Below are positions 35,260 to 46,712 of a stretch of 64,000 nucleotides of DNA, one piece after another. The stretch is from Streptococcus xiaochunlingii (lineage in GTDB: Bacteria; Bacillota; Bacilli; Lactobacillales; Streptococcaceae). The notes below the pieces were generated by a model. That model saw only the letters and a program-made list of their open reading frames with translations, did not search any database and had not been told where the DNA came from. The first letter of the stretch is position 1, and each line of letters opens with the position of its first letter. The position numbers and the translations under genes were made by a program. Where the stretch lies: the NCBI RefSeq assembly GCF_006385805.1, contig NZ_VFSG01000001.1, forward strand, positions 744,001-808,000, given 5' to 3'.

Positions 35260-35553
35260 GAAAAAAGCGGTTTAACCGCTTGAGTATGAAGACAAGCTAT
35301 TGTTTTACATAAAACAGTTAGATGTTTATCAAAAAATGACTTTTAATTTTTAGTTATTTACGAAGATCAAAAACTTTCCGCTGTGAGAAAAATGCCTGAA
35401 ACATAATTGTTTCAGGCATTCGGAATTATTGAGACCTTAGGCTCAATAATTAGTCATGGAACTTTGAAAAAGTTCGCTGACGTCCGTACTCACCTAAGGA
35501 AAGTTTTTCTGAAGACTTTATCTTCAATTTGAAGCGGTTAAACCGCTTTTTTC
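35260..35553. mobile_element. 294-bp element with 24-bp terminal inverted repeats (MITE-like)
   Basis: 35260-35283 (GAAAAAAGCGGTTTAACCGC, then TTGA) and 35530-35553 are inverted copies that differ at one position. No transposase lies inside. The interior holds perfect hairpins AATGCCTGAAACA/TGTTTCAGGCATT and AATTATTGAG/CTCAATAATT and the 56-bp repeat. The right end runs into the last codons of the glycerate kinase gene. I saw no clear target-site duplication. Confidence 0.5.
35451..35506. repeat. 56-bp dispersed structured repeat, copy 2
   Basis: Pairs with 6500-6555. Its hairpin reads GAACTTT-GAA-AAAGTTC. CCTAAGG at about 35493-35499 is complementary to the loop CCTTAGG of the hairpin just upstream, a possible pseudoknot. 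Confidence 0.75.
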
Positions 35554-36657
35554 TATGCTTAATAGATTTCCGATATTTCTAGCTGTAAAGAGAAGATTTT
35601 CCCTCGCATTCTTCAGAAGTTGCTCTAAACTATCGGGATATTTCGTAATAGAAAAGGCACCGACTATATTTTCAAATGGGAGACTTGGTAAATCATCTGA
35701 AAGACTACCACAAATGGCTATTACTGGGATCCCCTTTGGGGTTCGTCTCGCAACCCCTATCGGAGCTTTTCCGGATAGACTCTGATGATCCAGTCGCCCT
35801 TCACCGACAATGACCAAGTCTGCATTAGCTACTTTGGAGTCAAAGTCAATCAAATCTAAACAGCTATCAATCCCTGATACCAGTCTTGCTTGCGCGAAGG
35901 CACAGAGTCCAGCAGCAAGACCTCCACCAGCTCCCATCCCTGCTTGAGTCAAAATACTTGGACAATGCTTTTCGTAAAAGCTGTTAATAGCTTGATCCAC
36001 TTGTTCAAACATATTGGGACTGAGCCCCTTTTGTTTTCCAAAAATATAGGTCGCACCATCTAGTCCACATAAGAGATTGGATACATCTGCTAAGATCTGT
36101 ATCTGGACATCATCTGGGATCTTGAACGCTTTCTCTTTACGGATGGAATCCCATTCTAAAAGACTTTGTCCACAGGCCTTTAATTCTCTTCCTTCTCGAT
36201 CATAGAATTGGTAGCCTAGTCCTACTGCAAGTCCCAGGCCCCCATCATTGGTCGCTGTTCCTCCAACCCCGATATAAATCTCCTTTTTTCCCTGTTTGAT
36301 TAAATAACAAATCAGTTCACCAATTCCTCGGGTTTCTAAGTCAAGTGGACGGCGTTGATCAACTGGAATCTTTCCTAAACCAATCAAGTCTGCTACTTCA
36401 AAGAGAGCCAGAGAATCCTTCTCCATATACCGCATTTCTACCGGCTCCCCAAATGGACCTGTGACAAGGGTATAAGTTTCCTTCAATCCCAATGAGTAGC
36501 TGATGGCATCCACTGTCCCTTCCCCACCATCTCCAACAGGACAGGTGAGCGGTTCTACATCGAGGAGAGACTGACGCAAGCCTTCTACAATAATTTCCGC
36601 TACTTCTTTCGCAGGTAAGCTTTCTTTGAATGAATCTGGAGCAATTAAAACTTTCAT
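35524..36657 (-). CDS. Glycerate kinase, 377 aa
   Basis: Glycerate 2-kinase of the GarK/GlxK family: [61 protein letters not shown] and [15 protein letters not shown]. It phosphorylates glycerate to 2-phosphoglycerate, which feeds enolase. GGAG precedes the ATG. The last eight residues (KSGLTASN) are encoded by the terminal inverted repeat of the 294-bp element, so the element appears to have supplied a new C-terminus. Confidence 0.93.
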   Translation of the reverse strand: MKVLIAPDSFKESLPAKEVAEIIVEGLRQSLLDVEPLTCPVGDGGEGTVDAISYSLGLKETYTLVTGPFGEPVEMRYMEKDSLALFEVADLIGLGKIPVDQRRPLDLETRGIGELICYLIKQGKKEIYIGVGGTATNDGGLGLAVGLGYQFYDREGRELKACGQSLLEWDSIRKEKAFKIPDDVQIQILADVSNLLCGLDGATYIFGKQKGLSPNMFEQVDQAINSFYEKHCPSILTQAGMGAGGGLAAGLCAFAQARLVSGIDSCLDLIDFDSKVANADLVIVGEGRLDHQSLSGKAPIGVARRTPKGIPVIAICGSLSDDLPSLPFENIVGAFSITKYPDSLEQLLKNARENLLFTARNIGNLLSIEKSGLTASN

Positions 36658-36711
36658 GGACTCATCTCCATTTTTCTATCCTTCCCTTTCCCATCACAGC
36701 TTCATTTCCAT

Positions 36712-36744
36712 AAAAAAACATCCAGGAATGTTCTCCTGGATGTT
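36712..36744 (-). terminator. Terminator of ezrA
   Basis: AACATCCAGGA and TCCTGGATGTT with a 6-nt loop; T7 on the minus strand. Confidence 0.9.
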
Positions 36745-36749
36745 TTGGA

Positions 36750-38474
36750 TTAGAATCGGATGGATTCTCTTGTTTTTTCAAATGAGGTAACAAATCTCTC
36801 TGTTACTCCTGGTTCTACTGTTTCCAATGCTTCTGAAATGACTTTGAATGAAGCAGGATAGTCATACTCTTTTTCAAAGATATACAAAGCTTCATCAAAC
36901 GCTGCTTGGACATGATCGTCGAATGAACGATAGCGATTTGAGTATTGAAGCAACTGCTCTGTTAGAGTAGCATATTGTACTAATTTGTAGGTTTCTTCCT
37001 CTAACTCTGTCATATCGTTGGTCAAAATATCCAGGAGACGGTTGGCGTTTTCAATATTGACACGACGACCTTCTAACTCAGCCAAGAGAGCTTCTGTGTT
37101 ATCACTTGCAGTGAAGAAGATAGTAAGGAAGGATTGAGGAATTCCAGGTAAGTTACGCTTATCCATGTAACGCTTAATGGCATGTAAACGATTTGCGTAG
37201 ATATTTACCTTTTGACGAGCATTGGTGTCGTCTTTCTCAATCTTAGACAAGGTTTCGCTCAATGCAATTTGATCATCTTCAATCTCTTTCAGACGTTCTT
37301 CAATCGCTTCTAACTCTTCTTGAAGGATAGAGTAGGCTTTTTGAGTTTCAGATGTATCCTTCAAGGCATCTTCTACAACGAGCTCTTGAGCTGTTAATTC
37401 AGCTTCTAACTCCTTCAAATGATTTTCCTTGAGTTCTTTGCTTTCAAATGTTTTGCTGAGACGTTCAACTTCTTCTGCTAAACGCTTGTTATTTTCCTTC
37501 GCATGGGCAAGGTAACCTGGTAAGGCTTTGACCAATTTTTCAACAACTTTGTGCGATTCAATTTCACGAGTGAAAATATCATACAAGGCGTTGATTTCTT
37601 CTTGAATCTGCTCATTTTCATAGAGCGCATTATCTAATTCAAGAGCAGCAACATTTTGTAGATTGGCTTTCAAAGCTGCATGCAATTGTTGGAAACGTGC
37701 TTCCAAATCAGTCTCTGTAAAATGATAACCAGATTCCAAAAGTTTGCGATGACCAGCTTCCAAATCTTCCAATTGATCAGGAAGAGTTGTTTGGACATCC
37801 TTCACAATTGCAGGAACTTTTTCAACAATATGCGTCAAGGCTACAATGTGGTTTTCAGCTGTATCCAAAATTTCAGCAGCTTCAACAGGGTCACCTGATG
37901 AATTCAAGGTTACAAATTTTGAAAACTCAACTTGAATATTTTCAGCTTGCTTCTCGATTTCGGGAAGCGCTGGGCCGTATGCGTCCGGATCAGAAGCTAC
38001 TTGTTTTTGCAAGTTTTCAAACATATCCAAGGCATGAACAACCCGTCCACTATTCTTCTCTTCTTTTTCTTTTAATTCAGATAAAGCTTGACGGATGGCC
38101 TTGATGTCTTCATCAATCAATTGAACCTGACTCTCAATATTTCCAATCGCTTGCTTTGCTTTTAAGAAGCGGAAAGAATTGTTGTAGCCTTCTGCTTCAA
38201 AGAGGTTGTTCTCGATATCAGCAAAAGAATTGAGGGATAGGTCCACCCATTTTTGATTCCATTCACGAAATGCAACTTGACTTTGACCAATCAAATGCAT
38301 ATTCTTCACAGCCTCTACTTCATCATTTACCGGAAGGTTATACAACTCTTCTTTCCGTTCTTCCAGAGATGCCAGTAAGGCTTCGTTACGCTTTCTCAAT
38401 AAGACTGCCACTACATATCCTAAAACCAAGAGGACCCCAATGACAATAATGAGAATAATTAGTCCACTAGACAT
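36750..38474 (-). CDS. ezrA: Septation ring formation regulator EzrA, 574 aa
   Basis: One N-terminal helix (IILIIVIGVLLVLGYVVAVLL) then a very long coiled-coil cytoplasmic part of spectrin-like repeats. EzrA binds FtsZ and controls Z-ring placement and peripheral/septal wall synthesis in cocci. The length and the RKRNEAL after the helix fit streptococcal EzrA. It follows gyrB after 86 nt; GAAGGAG precedes the ATG. Confidence 0.96.
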   Translation of the reverse strand: MSSGLIILIIVIGVLLVLGYVVAVLLRKRNEALLASLEERKEELYNLPVNDEVEAVKNMHLIGQSQVAFREWNQKWVDLSLNSFADIENNLFEAEGYNNSFRFLKAKQAIGNIESQVQLIDEDIKAIRQALSELKEKEEKNSGRVVHALDMFENLQKQVASDPDAYGPALPEIEKQAENIQVEFSKFVTLNSSGDPVEAAEILDTAENHIVALTHIVEKVPAIVKDVQTTLPDQLEDLEAGHRKLLESGYHFTETDLEARFQQLHAALKANLQNVAALELDNALYENEQIQEEINALYDIFTREIESHKVVEKLVKALPGYLAHAKENNKRLAEEVERLSKTFESKELKENHLKELEAELTAQELVVEDALKDTSETQKAYSILQEELEAIEERLKEIEDDQIALSETLSKIEKDDTNARQKVNIYANRLHAIKRYMDKRNLPGIPQSFLTIFFTASDNTEALLAELEGRRVNIENANRLLDILTNDMTELEEETYKLVQYATLTEQLLQYSNRYRSFDDHVQAAFDEALYIFEKEYDYPASFKVISEALETVEPGVTERFVTSFEKTRESIRF

Positions 38475-38560
38475 ATAAAAACTCCTTCATTAAATTACTT
38501 GAAAGTAATCGTAGTTATTATATCATAAATATTCGAATAATTGGCAAATATCGCAGAATT

Positions 38561-40522
<1,962 letters not shown>

Positions 40523-41086
40523 CTAATTAAAAATATAGGCACTTAATTGATCCATTGAGTCGAACAAATAGGTCGCCATGCCAGCTCTCTGACCAGCTTC
40601 GATATCAATCGGGCGATCTCCAATCACCAAGCCAGACTCAATCGCATACTTGTCTTTTAGATACAACATGGACGTAGGATCTGGTTTACGTGGAAAACCA
40701 TCATCAGCAGTCACAACTTCTGTAAAGTAATGACGAATCCCTGTTTTTTCTAAGATGGTCTCTACATGATGGTCACGGTGAGAAACCAAAAAATGACGGG
40801 CTCCTACAGCTGTTAGACGATGCAATAACTCCTCAGTCCCCTCGAATAAGCAGGGGATTTCAAGAGCTTCTTTCTCTCGCTGTTTATACTCTCCCAAAAA
40901 GTCTGGAAGGTCTGAGGCAAACTGCTGAACAGCATAATCCGTGGAAACCTTTAAAGCTGCATAAACGGAATCATGATCAGCCTCCCTTTGGAAATACTGT
41001 AAGGTCGCTACAAAAGCTTTTGTAGAGGTCTCATAATTGTCCAATAAAGTCCCACCAAGATCCCATATAAAATCATGATAATCCAT
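40523..41086 (-). CDS. HAD-superfamily hydrolase, 187 aa
   Basis: Motif I FIWDLGGTLLD (the second Asp is replaced by Gly, so DLGGT in place of DxDGT), motif II LVSHRD, motif III/IV KPDPTSMLYL and VIGDRPIDIEAG. The family's acid/base Asp two residues after the nucleophile is thus Gly, which would weaken phosphatase activity. It begins the gyrB operon. The promoter TGGTATAAT ends 7 nt before the ATG with no binding site, so the mRNA is likely leaderless. Confidence 0.87.
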   Translation of the reverse strand: MDYHDFIWDLGGTLLDNYETSTKAFVATLQYFQREADHDSVYAALKVSTDYAVQQFASDLPDFLGEYKQREKEALEIPCLFEGTEELLHRLTAVGARHFLVSHRDHHVETILEKTGIRHYFTEVVTADDGFPRKPDPTSMLYLKDKYAIESGLVIGDRPIDIEAGQRAGMATYLFDSMDQLSAYIFN

Positions 41087-41093
41087 AGCTTCA

Positions 41094-41102
41094 ATTATAC
41101 CA
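41094..41102 (-). promoter_or_regulatory. Extended -10 promoter of HAD-gyrB-ezrA
   Basis: TG-G-TATAAT on the minus strand; seven nt (41093-41087) separate it from ATG 41086. Confidence 0.7.
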
Positions 41103-41218
41103 TAATTTTCAAAAAATTGCTTGTAAAGTCAATGTTTTCACGGTTTTTTTACAGTCATCTCCCACCTGTTTTACTTTCATTCAAAAAGCATTTATATTTT
41201 GACAAAACTAGCCTATAA

Positions 41219-41258
41219 AAAAATGAAGACAGGAATTTTCCTACCTTCATTTTTCTTC
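41219..41258 (-). terminator. Terminator of the dinG-rodA-DJ-1 operon
   Basis: AAAAATGAAG-ACAGGAA and TTCCTACCTTCATTTTT pair (one mismatch), T-run on the minus strand. Confidence 0.8.
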
Positions 41259-41265
41259 TCAACAA

Positions 41266-41823
41266 CTAAGGGGCCGATGTTCCAAAAACATCTTGATAGA
41301 GCATCCCTTCTCTCAATGCTGTGGCATCTCCACCAAAATGGTTGACCAGGGCATAGGAAAAAGCAAGTGCTGTCGCAGGACCCCGACTGGTCAAGATGTG
41401 ACCATCCTGAACCACTGCTTCCTTCACATAATGCTCTCTTCCAATTTCTTTTTCGAAGCCATCATAGCAGGTATAGCGTTTTTCATCAAGTAGTCCAGCT
41501 CGATCCAACACAATCGGAGCTGCACAAATAGCTGCTAGACTTTTTCCTTGTTCATGGGCTTCTTTTAAAGACTGAATCAAGCCCTCATGGTCGCGTAGAT
41601 TTGCTGCTCCCGGCATCCCTCCTGGAAGGACAATGCCATCAAAATGATCCAACGAACCGGACCAGACCTCATCTACCTTCACTGTGATCCCATGGGAACC
41701 TGTCACTTCTGGATCAAATCCAACCATCAAACACTCGATTGCTGCTCTTCGCAAAACATCGACAACGGTCAAGGCTTCGATTTCCTCGAAACCATTTGCT
41801 AACATCACTGCTACTTTTGTCAT
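41266..41823 (-). CDS. DJ-1/PfpI family protein, 185 aa
   Basis: Nucleophile elbow AAICAAPIVL with the reactive Cys, and the conserved Glu in NGFEEIEAL. GIVLPGGMPGA and TSRGPATALAF complete the YajL/ThiJ-like signature. Members act as chaperones or deglycase-like stress proteins; exact activity is disputed. Starts 1 nt after the rodA stop; last gene of the operon. Confidence 0.9.
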   Translation of the reverse strand: MTKVAVMLANGFEEIEALTVVDVLRRAAIECLMVGFDPEVTGSHGITVKVDEVWSGSLDHFDGIVLPGGMPGAANLRDHEGLIQSLKEAHEQGKSLAAICAAPIVLDRAGLLDEKRYTCYDGFEKEIGREHYVKEAVVQDGHILTSRGPATALAFSYALVNHFGGDATALREGMLYQDVFGTSAP

Positions 41824-41824
41824 A

Positions 41825-43069
41825 TCAAATTATTCCTTTCTCGTGTAGTCGACTCAATTGTTTCTGTCTCAATAGTCGACTTTCTTTTTTCCGTTCTTCA
41901 CTCACCCTATTTTGATGGCTCATGGATAATAATAAACCAATCCCAATAAGGTTACTCACAATAGCGGATCCTCCTTGTGAGATAAATGGCAAGGGAATTC
42001 CAGTGAGAGGCAAGATCCCCGTTACAGCCCCAATATTCTCAAATATGTGGAAGACCAGCATCATGATGAAACCAGTTGAGATATAGGTGTAAAATTGATT
42101 ATTAGATTTCAGGGTAATGCGCAACATCTTATAAACTAGAAACATGTATAAGAGAAGGAGGCACAGTCCTCCTACAAATCCAAAATCTTCCGCGATGACC
42201 GTAAAAATCATATCACTCTCCCTGACCGGGATCAACAGATTAGATACATTAAAACCTTGCCCCAATAGACCACCGCTGGCAATGGCCAGCTGTCCCTGAG
42301 CCTGTTGGAAGGTCATGGTTTGTGCATAATCAAAAGGATTCAACCAGGCTAAAATGCGGTTCATCTGATAGGTGGGCATCCCCAGAGTTTGATGGAGAAA
42401 GGCCCGCCCACCGTCGGATAGAAAGACGGCCAAAAAGAGAGCAATTCCACCTGCGAGGGTCAAAAAGACTGGTAAAATGATTTTCCAAGAGACCCCTGAA
42501 ATAAGGACTACTCCTGAGAAGATAGCCATAAATACCAAGGAGGTTCCAAAATCATGTTGAAAGGCTAGAAGCCCTAGGACCGGTATGGTATAGGCAGCAA
42601 TTTGGAGAATGAGAAAAAAGTCTTTTTTTAGCGTCCGATCTTCTTCCCTATTGTTTCGTAAAAAATGAACAATCGCACGAGAGACCATCAAGATATAAGA
42701 AATTTTCATAAACTCTGATGGCTGAAAAAGGCTGATCCCCTTGTAAGCCACCCAGTTTTTAGAACCGGTCGAAGCAACCAGGTTTGGGTTGTAAAAATAA
42801 AGGGGCAAGACCATTAAGACCAAGCCAAAGACATACAAATAGGGCGTTACTTTCCATAAAAATTCTGTATTAAAGAGCATAACGACAAAACTAATCATAC
42901 ATCCTAAAACAATCCAGGCAACCTGTTGGCCTAAAATAGACCAAACCAAGTCAGGATAATCATTCGAAACTGCAATGTAGACTGACACCACACCAAATGC
43001 TAATAATAACAAAACAGTGGTGATCAAGGAGAAATCTCCTTTAAGTTTGAAAGACTGACGTCTCTTCAT
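41825..43069 (-). CDS. rodA: RodA, SEDS peptidoglycan polymerase, 414 aa
   Basis: Ten probable helices; HDFGTSLVFMA, RILAWLNPFDYA (the catalytic extracellular loop) and GIPLPFISQGGSAI are SEDS signatures. RodA polymerises glycan for peripheral growth with a class B PBP. The C-terminal tail is Arg/Lys-rich. It follows the broken yeiH gene by 16 nt, after GGGAG; its expression probably depends on the dinG promoter 3.5 kb upstream or an unseen internal one. Confidence 0.95.
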   Translation of the reverse strand: MKRRQSFKLKGDFSLITTVLLLLAFGVVSVYIAVSNDYPDLVWSILGQQVAWIVLGCMISFVVMLFNTEFLWKVTPYLYVFGLVLMVLPLYFYNPNLVASTGSKNWVAYKGISLFQPSEFMKISYILMVSRAIVHFLRNNREEDRTLKKDFFLILQIAAYTIPVLGLLAFQHDFGTSLVFMAIFSGVVLISGVSWKIILPVFLTLAGGIALFLAVFLSDGGRAFLHQTLGMPTYQMNRILAWLNPFDYAQTMTFQQAQGQLAIASGGLLGQGFNVSNLLIPVRESDMIFTVIAEDFGFVGGLCLLLLYMFLVYKMLRITLKSNNQFYTYISTGFIMMLVFHIFENIGAVTGILPLTGIPLPFISQGGSAIVSNLIGIGLLLSMSHQNRVSEERKKESRLLRQKQLSRLHEKGII

Positions 43070-43085
43070 TTTATCTCCCTTTCAT

Positions 43086-44093
43086 TTAGATTCCTAAAAC
43101 ATGTTGAAGTAGCAAACTAGAAATGGATACAGCTACCCAGGCCACAAGGCCGATGAGGAGAGGAGCACCCCCCTGCTTACGGAAGGCCTGAATAGACACT
43201 TGACTTCCAATGCCAACCAAGGCCATAGCCATCAAATATTGTGACAACCATTTACAGAAGGGAATCCAAGAACTTGGAAACCAGCCAAAGGACGTCACTA
43301 AAGAAGCCAAAAGGAAGTAGAAAATAAACCAAGGAACAATTTTACTCAATGCCACTTGCTTGCCTTCTCGATCCTGTTACGACCGTCCTAGAAGTTTTAG
43401 TCCCAACATCCCAAAACAGATAGGAATTATCATCAGAGCTCGGGTCAACTTCACAACCGTAGCCACTTCACCCGCTGCTTTACTATAGGAAAATGCGGCC
43501 GCTACAACAGATGAGGTATCATTAATAGCTATTCCTGCCCAAAAACCAAATTGCCGATCCGTCATAGCAAGGAGGTGACCAAAGAAAGGAAAGAGGAAAA
43601 CCGCTAGGATATTAAAGAAAAAGATGGTCGACATAGACAGAGCAATGTCATTTTCATCAGCTTCTAGAACAGGAGAGGCTGCCGCTATTGCAGAACCTCC
43701 ACAAATAGCTGTCCCCATTCCAACCAAGGCTGTTAAGATCTTCGGAGCTTTTAAGAGGTAGCCCATTGCAAAAGCAGAGAAAAAGGCAATACTGATGGTC
43801 GGTAAACTAATGACCAAAGAAGATAGTCCCAATTGAGTCACCTTTTGAAAAGACATGGTAAAGCCCATCAAGATAATGGAATATTGCAAGAGTTTTTTCC
43901 CTGAATAGGCTAGTCCCGGCCTGCTATTTTGAGGCAAGAGTTGACTAGCATTCAAGAGGATGCCACATAGGATAGCAAAGAGACTAGAGCCAAGGATAGG
44001 TACTGCTTTTCCTAACACCATAGATAGTCCTGCTGTGAGAGCGGCTAGCAAGACACCGGGAACATACTGAGTTCCATTGGGTTTTTGATTCAT
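43086..44093 (-). pseudogene. YeiH-family putative sulfate exporter broken by an in-frame TAA
   Basis: The gene starts at ATG 44093 (AGGAG) 1 nt after dinG. The frame reads through 238 codons to TAA 43379-43377 and continues in the same frame, with no frameshift, from QDREGKQVALSKIVPWF to the real end at 43086. Joined, it is about 334 aa, the normal length of this family (PF03601 type), with ICGGSAIAAASPVL and GIAINDTSSVVAAAF. The C-terminal part holds two or three helices. A GTG inside the second part could start a fragment but lacks a strong site. One base change (for example CAA to TAA) explains it. Confidence 0.85.
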
Positions 44094-44094
44094 G

Positions 44095-46554
44095 TTAACT
44101 CCTAAATTGTTCAACAACTTCTTTTACTTCTCCTGTCTTAGCAATGACAAGAGGAGCTATTTTCTCTAAACTAGCTTGAATCTGCGAACCATATTGACGA
44201 TTTAATAAGCGTTGATCTAATAAAATGACCAGAGATTCTTGCTCGCTCGAACGACTCGAGCGTCCAAGAGCCTGTTTCAAGCGTAAGATAGCTAGTGGCA
44301 AACTATAATCATAGAAAGGATTTTTCCCTTCTAGACGCAAGGTTTCATGCAGCTTTTGCACGAAGAAATCACTTGGATTATCAAAAGGAATGCGAGGAAT
44401 GACTTGAATGATTTTTGCTTGCTGGGCAAAATCGACCCCTTCCCAAAAACTACCGGATCCTAAAAGGACGGAAGCTTCCCCTCTATCAAATCGGCGTTTA
44501 ATAGTTGCTGCTTCACCATTCTTATACTGAGCCAGATGACCCACTGTCATCAGCTGAGAAGTTGCTAAAAGCAAGTCCTTGGAAGTGAACAAGGCAAAGA
44601 GAGGCAAGCCAGTAGCTGCTAGATCATCCAAATAACTTGCTAAAGAGCCAGCTAATTCCTCTTGCGTCAAATTGGTCAAATCAGGAAATTCTCGATCGAT
44701 GAAGATGGTTTGCCCTTGATGGTAGGACAGTTCTTTCCCAATGAATTGGTAATTCTCAATTCCTAAAATCGAGGCTAGATTGACCTTTTTACTAATGGAT
44801 AAGGTAGCTGAGACCAAGAGAAGTCTGGTAGTTGTTGGAATAAAGTCTTGAAGGGAAACCAAGCCCTCTCTACCAGACTGCAAGCGAATTATCGGATGCT
44901 GATTCTCTTGTGTACGATCAATCCAAAAAATTTGAAAACGAGGATCAAAGACCGTTTTTAATGCAGCCAAGACTGGACTATCTAGTTCAGATAAATCCTG
45001 GCGAATTTTTTTCACCTGTTCCGGTGTTAATTCGACCTTTCTGCTACCTAATTCAAGATGTTTGAGTAGAGCATTCAATTCAAATTGGAGACTCTCAAGG
45101 ATCCGTCGTTTCAACAAGGATTTTTCTATTTCAATCTCCCGTTGCAGATCTAGCATGAAATCCGATAAGGATAAGGAAGCCCTTGAAAACTGCTCCAATG
45201 AAAAATAAAGTTTTTGTGCTTCATCCACCACTAGAGTCCGATTTTCTACTAGAGAAGGATCATCCTCTAATCGAGTCAATAAATAGGCATGATTGGTGAG
45301 CAAGACTCGACTCATTTTGGCTTTTTCTTGACCGAGACGCCAAAAATCTTCTGTGTAAAATAAAGATTTTTTTGATAGTTTCCCATCATGACGGATTCGT
45401 TGAACAAAATTCCCGTAACGATGGAGCTGTCCTACTTCGTTTAGATCACCCGTCCTTGTTTGGGTCAACCAGACTAGCAATTGCATTTTGAACCGATTCC
45501 ATAGACGATTTTCCTCTGGTTCATGCAAGATTCGAAAGAACTCATCCAGTTTTAAATAATTTTGAGGACTCTTTAGGCTATGAAAAGAAGTCTGAAAAAC
45601 GTCCTCAATCGTCTTAGCTTCCTGTTGCATGATTTGGTCTTGTAAGACCTTGGTTGGAACACTGACAACAATCTGGTCCTTTGTATGCGCTAGTAAGGTA
45701 AGGAGGTAGCCATAGGTTTTTCCAATCCCAGTAGGTCCCTCGATAAAGGTTGCTACTTCTCTTGAAGACTGAAGACTTTCTTCAATTGACTGGGCAAACT
45801 CTTGCTGCAAGGGACGGGGTTCCATGCCCATTAACTGGATATTAATAGCAAACTGATCAGAAAAATTCTTGGCATCTCTTTTGATCAGAGGCTTACGAAG
45901 AAAAATCCCATGGTGAGATGTCAAGTCCTCTTTATGAAAAGCTCCCGCATCCTCGAATGTATCCTCTATCAAGAGTCTCGACTCGTAAATCAGATTATCA
46001 GAAAATGATAGCAAGGTTTCAACCAATTCTCTTGGTAAGGAAGCAATCGTTTCACGAAGCTTAAGAAATAGCTGGGCGGTTGCTTGCGCATCTGAGATAG
46101 CTGAGTGAGCATGGTCTAGAGGAATCGCCAATTCTTCACACAGGCTACTTAAATTGTATCTTTCTAATGTTGGGAAAAAGACTTGGGCCAATTCAACTGT
46201 ATCGATCCGGGGGGTTATGAGCTCAAAGCCTTCCCAAAACAATGATTCTGCCAAGAGATTGGCATCAAATTTGACATTATGAGCCACAAAGACAGCATCT
46301 TCAATCAGTTCGTATACTTGTCTGGCCACCTGTGAAAAGTCAGGGGCCTTCTTTAGTTGCTGATTGGTAATCCCAGTCAGTTGGCGAATATGTTCGTCTA
46401 GTTCCTCATGCGGGTTGACGTCTGTCTCATAGGTCTCTACAATCTGCCCATCTTGAATGATGACAATCCCGATTTGAATAATTTTTGCATTGCTGCTTGC
46501 ACTGGTCGCTTCCAGGTCCACGACAGCATATTTTCTTTTAACATTCGTCGTCAT
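44095..46554 (-). CDS. dinG: DinG-type helicase with DnaQ-like exonuclease domain, 819 aa
   Basis: N-terminal 3'-5' exonuclease: Exo I VVDLEATS, Exo II HNVKFDANLL, Exo III HAHSAISDAQAT. Then a superfamily 2 helicase: Walker A GPTGIGKT, box II VDEAQ, and a late motif QALGRSSRSS. Cysteines of the XPD/DinG iron-sulfur cluster are absent, as usual in Firmicutes. It unwinds DNA in repair and R-loop removal. First gene of dinG-yeiH-rodA-DJ-1. Its TGATATAAT promoter lies 10 nt before the ATG and no binding site is seen. Confidence 0.94.
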   Translation of the reverse strand: MTTNVKRKYAVVDLEATSASSNAKIIQIGIVIIQDGQIVETYETDVNPHEELDEHIRQLTGITNQQLKKAPDFSQVARQVYELIEDAVFVAHNVKFDANLLAESLFWEGFELITPRIDTVELAQVFFPTLERYNLSSLCEELAIPLDHAHSAISDAQATAQLFLKLRETIASLPRELVETLLSFSDNLIYESRLLIEDTFEDAGAFHKEDLTSHHGIFLRKPLIKRDAKNFSDQFAINIQLMGMEPRPLQQEFAQSIEESLQSSREVATFIEGPTGIGKTYGYLLTLLAHTKDQIVVSVPTKVLQDQIMQQEAKTIEDVFQTSFHSLKSPQNYLKLDEFFRILHEPEENRLWNRFKMQLLVWLTQTRTGDLNEVGQLHRYGNFVQRIRHDGKLSKKSLFYTEDFWRLGQEKAKMSRVLLTNHAYLLTRLEDDPSLVENRTLVVDEAQKLYFSLEQFSRASLSLSDFMLDLQREIEIEKSLLKRRILESLQFELNALLKHLELGSRKVELTPEQVKKIRQDLSELDSPVLAALKTVFDPRFQIFWIDRTQENQHPIIRLQSGREGLVSLQDFIPTTTRLLLVSATLSISKKVNLASILGIENYQFIGKELSYHQGQTIFIDREFPDLTNLTQEELAGSLASYLDDLAATGLPLFALFTSKDLLLATSQLMTVGHLAQYKNGEAATIKRRFDRGEASVLLGSGSFWEGVDFAQQAKIIQVIPRIPFDNPSDFFVQKLHETLRLEGKNPFYDYSLPLAILRLKQALGRSSRSSEQESLVILLDQRLLNRQYGSQIQASLEKIAPLVIAKTGEVKEVVEQFRS

Positions 46555-46564
46555 AGCACTTAAA

Positions 46565-46573
46565 ATTATATCA
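46565..46573 (-). promoter_or_regulatory. Extended -10 promoter of dinG operon
   Basis: TG-A-TATAAT on the minus strand, 10 nt before ATG 46554; the leader would be at most about 4 nt. Confidence 0.65.
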
Positions 46574-46712
46574 TTTTCCGACTCGCTTTGCTTGGTATTT
46601 TATGACATTGAAAGGACCAAATCCAGCCAAGCGACGATTCTTCGGTTTCAAGAGGCGTTTTAGTCAGCTATTTTACAATATTTTTGATAGACTAATAGAG
46701 AAAGGAGCTCTT

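Noticed and set aside
35262-35282. Terminator after the YueI-like gene
   Set aside because: The palindrome is not followed by a T-run; it is one end of the 294-bp inverted-repeat element.
43086-43355. An 89-aa stand-alone membrane protein
   Set aside because: Same frame as the preceding 238 codons and continues the YeiH fold; it is the tail of a gene broken by TAA.
46602-46712. 37-residue basic N-terminal extension of the MBL protein
   Set aside because: AAAGGAG and a normal first strand occur at 46713; the extension reads through the promoter region.
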